Origin: Cellulomonas phragmiteti
GTDB taxonomy: Bacteria; Actinomycetota; Actinomycetes; Actinomycetales; Cellulomonadaceae
Length of the DNA: 40,165 nt
Direction of reading: 5' to 3'
NCBI RefSeq assembly: GCF_016862775.1
Contig: NZ_BONP01000032.1
Span: 1-40,165 of the forward strand
Part shown: positions 38,186 to 40,165 of the stretch, one piece after another
Layout: each line of letters starts with the position of its first letter
Position numbering within the stretch: the stretch's first letter is position 1
The notes under the pieces: model-generated
What the model saw: the letters and a program-made list of their open reading frames with translations, nothing else
What the model was told of the DNA's origin: nothing
Database searches by the model: none
Program-made: the position numbers and the translations under genes

Positions 38186-38989
38186 TCAGGCGTCGAGCGC
38201 GCCGCGCACCACGGACACCCCGGAGTGCGCGGGCTCGCCGTCCAGCGGCTCGTCGCTGACGTCCACCACCGGGAACTCCGCCAGGTCCAGGCCCGGGGGC
38301 AGCACGAACTCGCCGCTCGTGCCGTCCAGCGTGCCCAGGCTGACGAGCCCCGAGACGTCCGGCTTGAGCAGCCACACCTCGAGGAACCCCTCGCCCTCGG
38401 GCGCCGCGTCCAGGTCGACGACGAGCGTGCGTGAGCCGTCGCCGGCCGTGCGGACCTGCGCCGTGCCCGTCTCCGACCAGCCCGGCAGGGGCTCGAGCAC
38501 CGCGCTCGCCACGAGCGTGGTGCGGTCGGAGCCCGTCTGCAGGACCGCCGTCGCCCCTGCGCCGCCCACGATCAGGCCGCCGGCGGCCGCGACCGCGAGC
38601 CACGCCCGGCGCACGCGCCGGCGGGACGCCAGCGGGGTGATCGTGGCCAGCGGTGCGCCGCCGGACGACCCCGCGGGCGCGTCGGAGGGCGTCCCGGCGG
38701 ACCGGTCCGCGACCGTCGTCACCTCGCCGCGGACCGCCGCGTGCGCGCGCTCGCCCAGGCCCAGGTCGGCCGCGACCCGCTGCCAGACCTCCGGTGCGGG
38801 AGCCACGAGCTGCGGCTCGGGCCCGGACTCGCGGGCCAGGTCGGCGACACCGCGCAGCGCCTGGACCTCGCCGGTGCAGCGGGGGCAGGCGGTGACGTGG
38901 TCGAGGTCGCCGGGCGTGCCCACCTGCTCCCCGAGCGCGAGGAGGGCGAGCGTCTCGTCGTCCACGTGCAGGTCATCGGACAGCACCAT
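38186..38989 (-). CDS. RskA-type membrane anti-sigma factor
   Basis: The 267-residue product starts at the ATG at 38989. The N-terminal anti-sigma zinc-finger-like domain has HVTACPRCTGEV (His-x3-Cys-x2-Cys) after DDETLALLALGEQVG. A single membrane helix (about 130-150, AWLAVAAAGGLIVGGAGATA) crosses the membrane. The outer C-terminal domain is RskA-like (ARTLVVDLDAAPEGEGFLEV type strands, then VWLLKPDVSGLVSLGTLDG). RskA proteins hold SigK at the membrane until regulated proteolysis releases it. Its first 17 bases overlap the sigma gene, the usual sigma/anti-sigma coupling. Confidence 0.92.
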   Translation of the reverse strand: MVLSDDLHVDDETLALLALGEQVGTPGDLDHVTACPRCTGEVQALRGVADLARESGPEPQLVAPAPEVWQRVAADLGLGERAHAAVRGEVTTVADRSAGTPSDAPAGSSGGAPLATITPLASRRRVRRAWLAVAAAGGLIVGGAGATAVLQTGSDRTTLVASAVLEPLPGWSETGTAQVRTAGDGSRTLVVDLDAAPEGEGFLEVWLLKPDVSGLVSLGTLDGTSGEFVLPPGLDLAEFPVVDVSDEPLDGEPAHSGVSVVRGALDA

Positions 38990-39545
38990 CCACCTCCCAT
39001 CGGGTCCGCAGGCGGGCCAGGCTACGCCGCACGTGACTCTTGACGGTCCCGAGCGGCAAGCCCATCCTCGCGGCGATCTGGTCGTGCGTGAGGTCGTCGT
39101 AGAACGCGAGCCGCAGGATCGTGCGCTGCGGGTCGCCCAGGTCGTCCAGGGCGTCCGCCACGACCACCCGGTCGACGACCCGCTGGTCCAGCGTCGCCAC
39201 CGGCGCGCGGTCCGGGTCGGACATCACCTGCGGCTGCTCGCGCAGCCGACGGTCGCGCGAGCGTCGCTCGTGCGCGTCGGCCACCGCGTGCTTCGTGATC
39301 CCCAGCAGCCAGGCCGGGAGCCGGGCACGGTCCGGGTCGAACCGCGCCCGGCCCCGCCACGCCTCGACGAAGACCTGCTGGGTGACGTCCTCCGCCTCCG
39401 ACGCGTTGCCCAGGGAGCGCAGCGCGACCGTGTGGACCAGGGCCGACCAGCGGCGGTAGGCCTCGCCGATCGCCGCCTCGTCCCCCGACACGAAGGCACG
39501 TCCCAGCGCCTCCACGTCGTCGGGCACGGTGGCCGACGTGCTCAC
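38973..39545 (-). CDS. ECF sigma factor, SigK-like
   Basis: The 190-residue product starts at the GTG at 39545, preceded by GGAGGGAG at a good distance; a GTG at 39563 would add six residues. Region 2 spans about 18-85, with YRRWSALVHTVALRSLGNAS, then EAEDVTQQVFVEAWRGRARF and PAWLLGITKHAVADAHERR. Region 4 has DPQRTILRLAFYDDLTHDQI and AARMGLPLGTVKSHVRRSLA. It resembles the SigK group partnered with RskA, which controls secreted or oxidative-stress genes. The anti-sigma gene overlaps its 3' end. Confidence 0.93.
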   Translation of the reverse strand: MSTSATVPDDVEALGRAFVSGDEAAIGEAYRRWSALVHTVALRSLGNASEAEDVTQQVFVEAWRGRARFDPDRARLPAWLLGITKHAVADAHERRSRDRRLREQPQVMSDPDRAPVATLDQRVVDRVVVADALDDLGDPQRTILRLAFYDDLTHDQIAARMGLPLGTVKSHVRRSLARLRTRWEVDGAVR

Positions 39546-39605
39546 CCGCGCTCCCTCCGTCACCGCCCTGCAACCTCGCGCACCGCGTGCGCCGCACGCC
39601 GCTCA

Positions 39606-40165
39606 TCATCCACCAGCGGCGTCCACGACGGGGTCGGCGGTCACCGCGACGTTGTCGGCATAGTGCCCCACTTCACGGTCGAACGCCCCTCCACAGGTCA
39701 CCAGGACGATCCGGGGAGCTCCGGACCGGTCGAACCACTGCTCCACCGGTGCGTCGTCCTTCGGCACCTGCGTGACCTCCCGGACGACGTACGCGTGCAC
39801 CACGCCGTCCTCGGTGGTCACCTCCACGCGGGCGCCCGGTGCGACGTCCCGCAGCCGGGAGAACGGGCCGACGCCGGTCGTCCAAGAGTCCACGTGCGCG
39901 GCCACCACGGTCGCCCCCTCCGGTGTCGCGGGGGCCGGGCCGAACCGGTACCAGCCGGCACGTCCGGCGTCCTCGGGGATCTCCATCGTGCCGTCGTTCT
40001 CCACACCGACCGGGTCGATCGGCATGTCGATCCCGAGGTCCGCCACCACGACCCGGACGGGGGCCGGGGCGTCGGCGGGCTGCGACCCGAGGCTCGCGTC
40101 CACGACGGGGACGTCGGGGACGGCGGGCCCCGGCGGCGGCGGGGTCGGGGAGGCGACGGACGCGG
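39606..40165 (-). CDS. class F sortase, N-terminus beyond window
   Basis: The minus-strand frame is open to the right edge, so the N-terminal membrane anchor is outside. The visible part starts with a Pro-rich linker (ASPTPPPPGPAVPDVPVVDA), then the sortase beta-barrel. VVVADLGIDMPIDPVGVEND is the first strand pair, and GWYRFGPAPATPEGATVVAA follows. The catalytic triad is His in AAHVDSW, Cys in VLVTCGG and Arg in FDREVGHY. Class F sortases are actinobacterial transpeptidases without a settled substrate set. It lies 60 bases upstream of the sigma gene on the same strand, so it may belong to that regulon. A short GTG at 40103 is not the true start. Confidence 0.9.
   Translation of the reverse strand, partial: ASVASPTPPPPGPAVPDVPVVDASLGSQPADAPAPVRVVVADLGIDMPIDPVGVENDGTMEIPEDAGRAGWYRFGPAPATPEGATVVAAHVDSWTTGVGPFSRLRDVAPGARVEVTTEDGVVHAYVVREVTQVPKDDAPVEQWFDRSGAPRIVLVTCGGAFDREVGHYADNVAVTADPVVDAAGG

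Noticed and set aside
36027..38603. 858-residue minus-strand ORF opposite GH120
   Set aside because: It is antisense to a family-recognised enzyme and crosses its terminator and promoter palindrome.

Overview
The window looks like a chromosomal segment of a very high-GC actinomycete, most likely Micrococcales and Cellulomonas-like. The support is strong GC bias at third codon positions, frequent GTG starts and 4-base stop/start overlaps, a dnaK-grpE-dnaJ-hspR operon under HAIR operators, a class Ib nrdHIEF cluster with NrdR boxes, and several plant-polysaccharide glycosidases. The genus is an inference; there is no rRNA or tRNA in the window to anchor it.

Layout. 1-2480: a short accessory-looking stretch with less strict codon use, holding a partial DUF5677-like gene (minus strand, running off the left edge), a winged-helix protein, and a 45-residue ORF, each plus-strand unit ending in a clear hairpin. 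2539-6740: heat-shock operon dnaK-grpE-dnaJ-hspR behind two HspR operators. 6837-10739: a secreted three-repeat protein, a divergent FtsH-type AAA protease and a one-TM small protein. 10740-15295: control region with paired NrdR boxes, then nrdH, nrdI, nrdE, nrdF. 15348-17214: divergent SDR / XRE-regulator pair. 17336-19982: a DUF4157 protein with a possible buried cysteine-protease-like domain, convergent with a carboxymuconolactone-decarboxylase-like gene. 20090-23586: a secreted GH27-GH43 glycosidase operon (minus strand). 23829-27036: GNAT acetyltransferase, TetR-hydrolase operon, lgt. 27207-30289: a compact redox cluster (small acidic protein, cytochrome P450, heme-oxygenase-like diiron protein, CDGSH Fe-S protein, second small acidic protein). 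30424-33067: CPBP membrane protease with a two-component system. 33078-35960: helR (RNA polymerase-recycling helicase) with a rifamycin-associated element, and an FMN reductase. 36159-38117: intracellular GH120 beta-xylosidase. 38186-40165: anti-sigma factor, ECF sigma factor and a class F sortase cut by the right edge.

How it works together. Housekeeping functions (protein folding, dNTP supply, lipoprotein maturation) are interleaved with hemicellulose use: GH27 and GH43 work outside the cell, and GH120 probably finishes imported xylo-oligosaccharides inside. Stress and signalling modules are HspR, HelR/RAE, CPBP-HK-RR and SigK/RskA-like.

The best candidates for something undescribed are the P450/HDO/CDGSH cluster bracketed by two related Asp-rich microproteins (27207-30289), the solitary DUF4157 protein with a His...Cys domain (17336-19666), and the FtsH-like protease with an enlarged ATPase domain (8507-10360). 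Regulatory DNA is unusually readable here: many perfect inverted repeats mark terminators or operators, and three genes appear to be leaderless.
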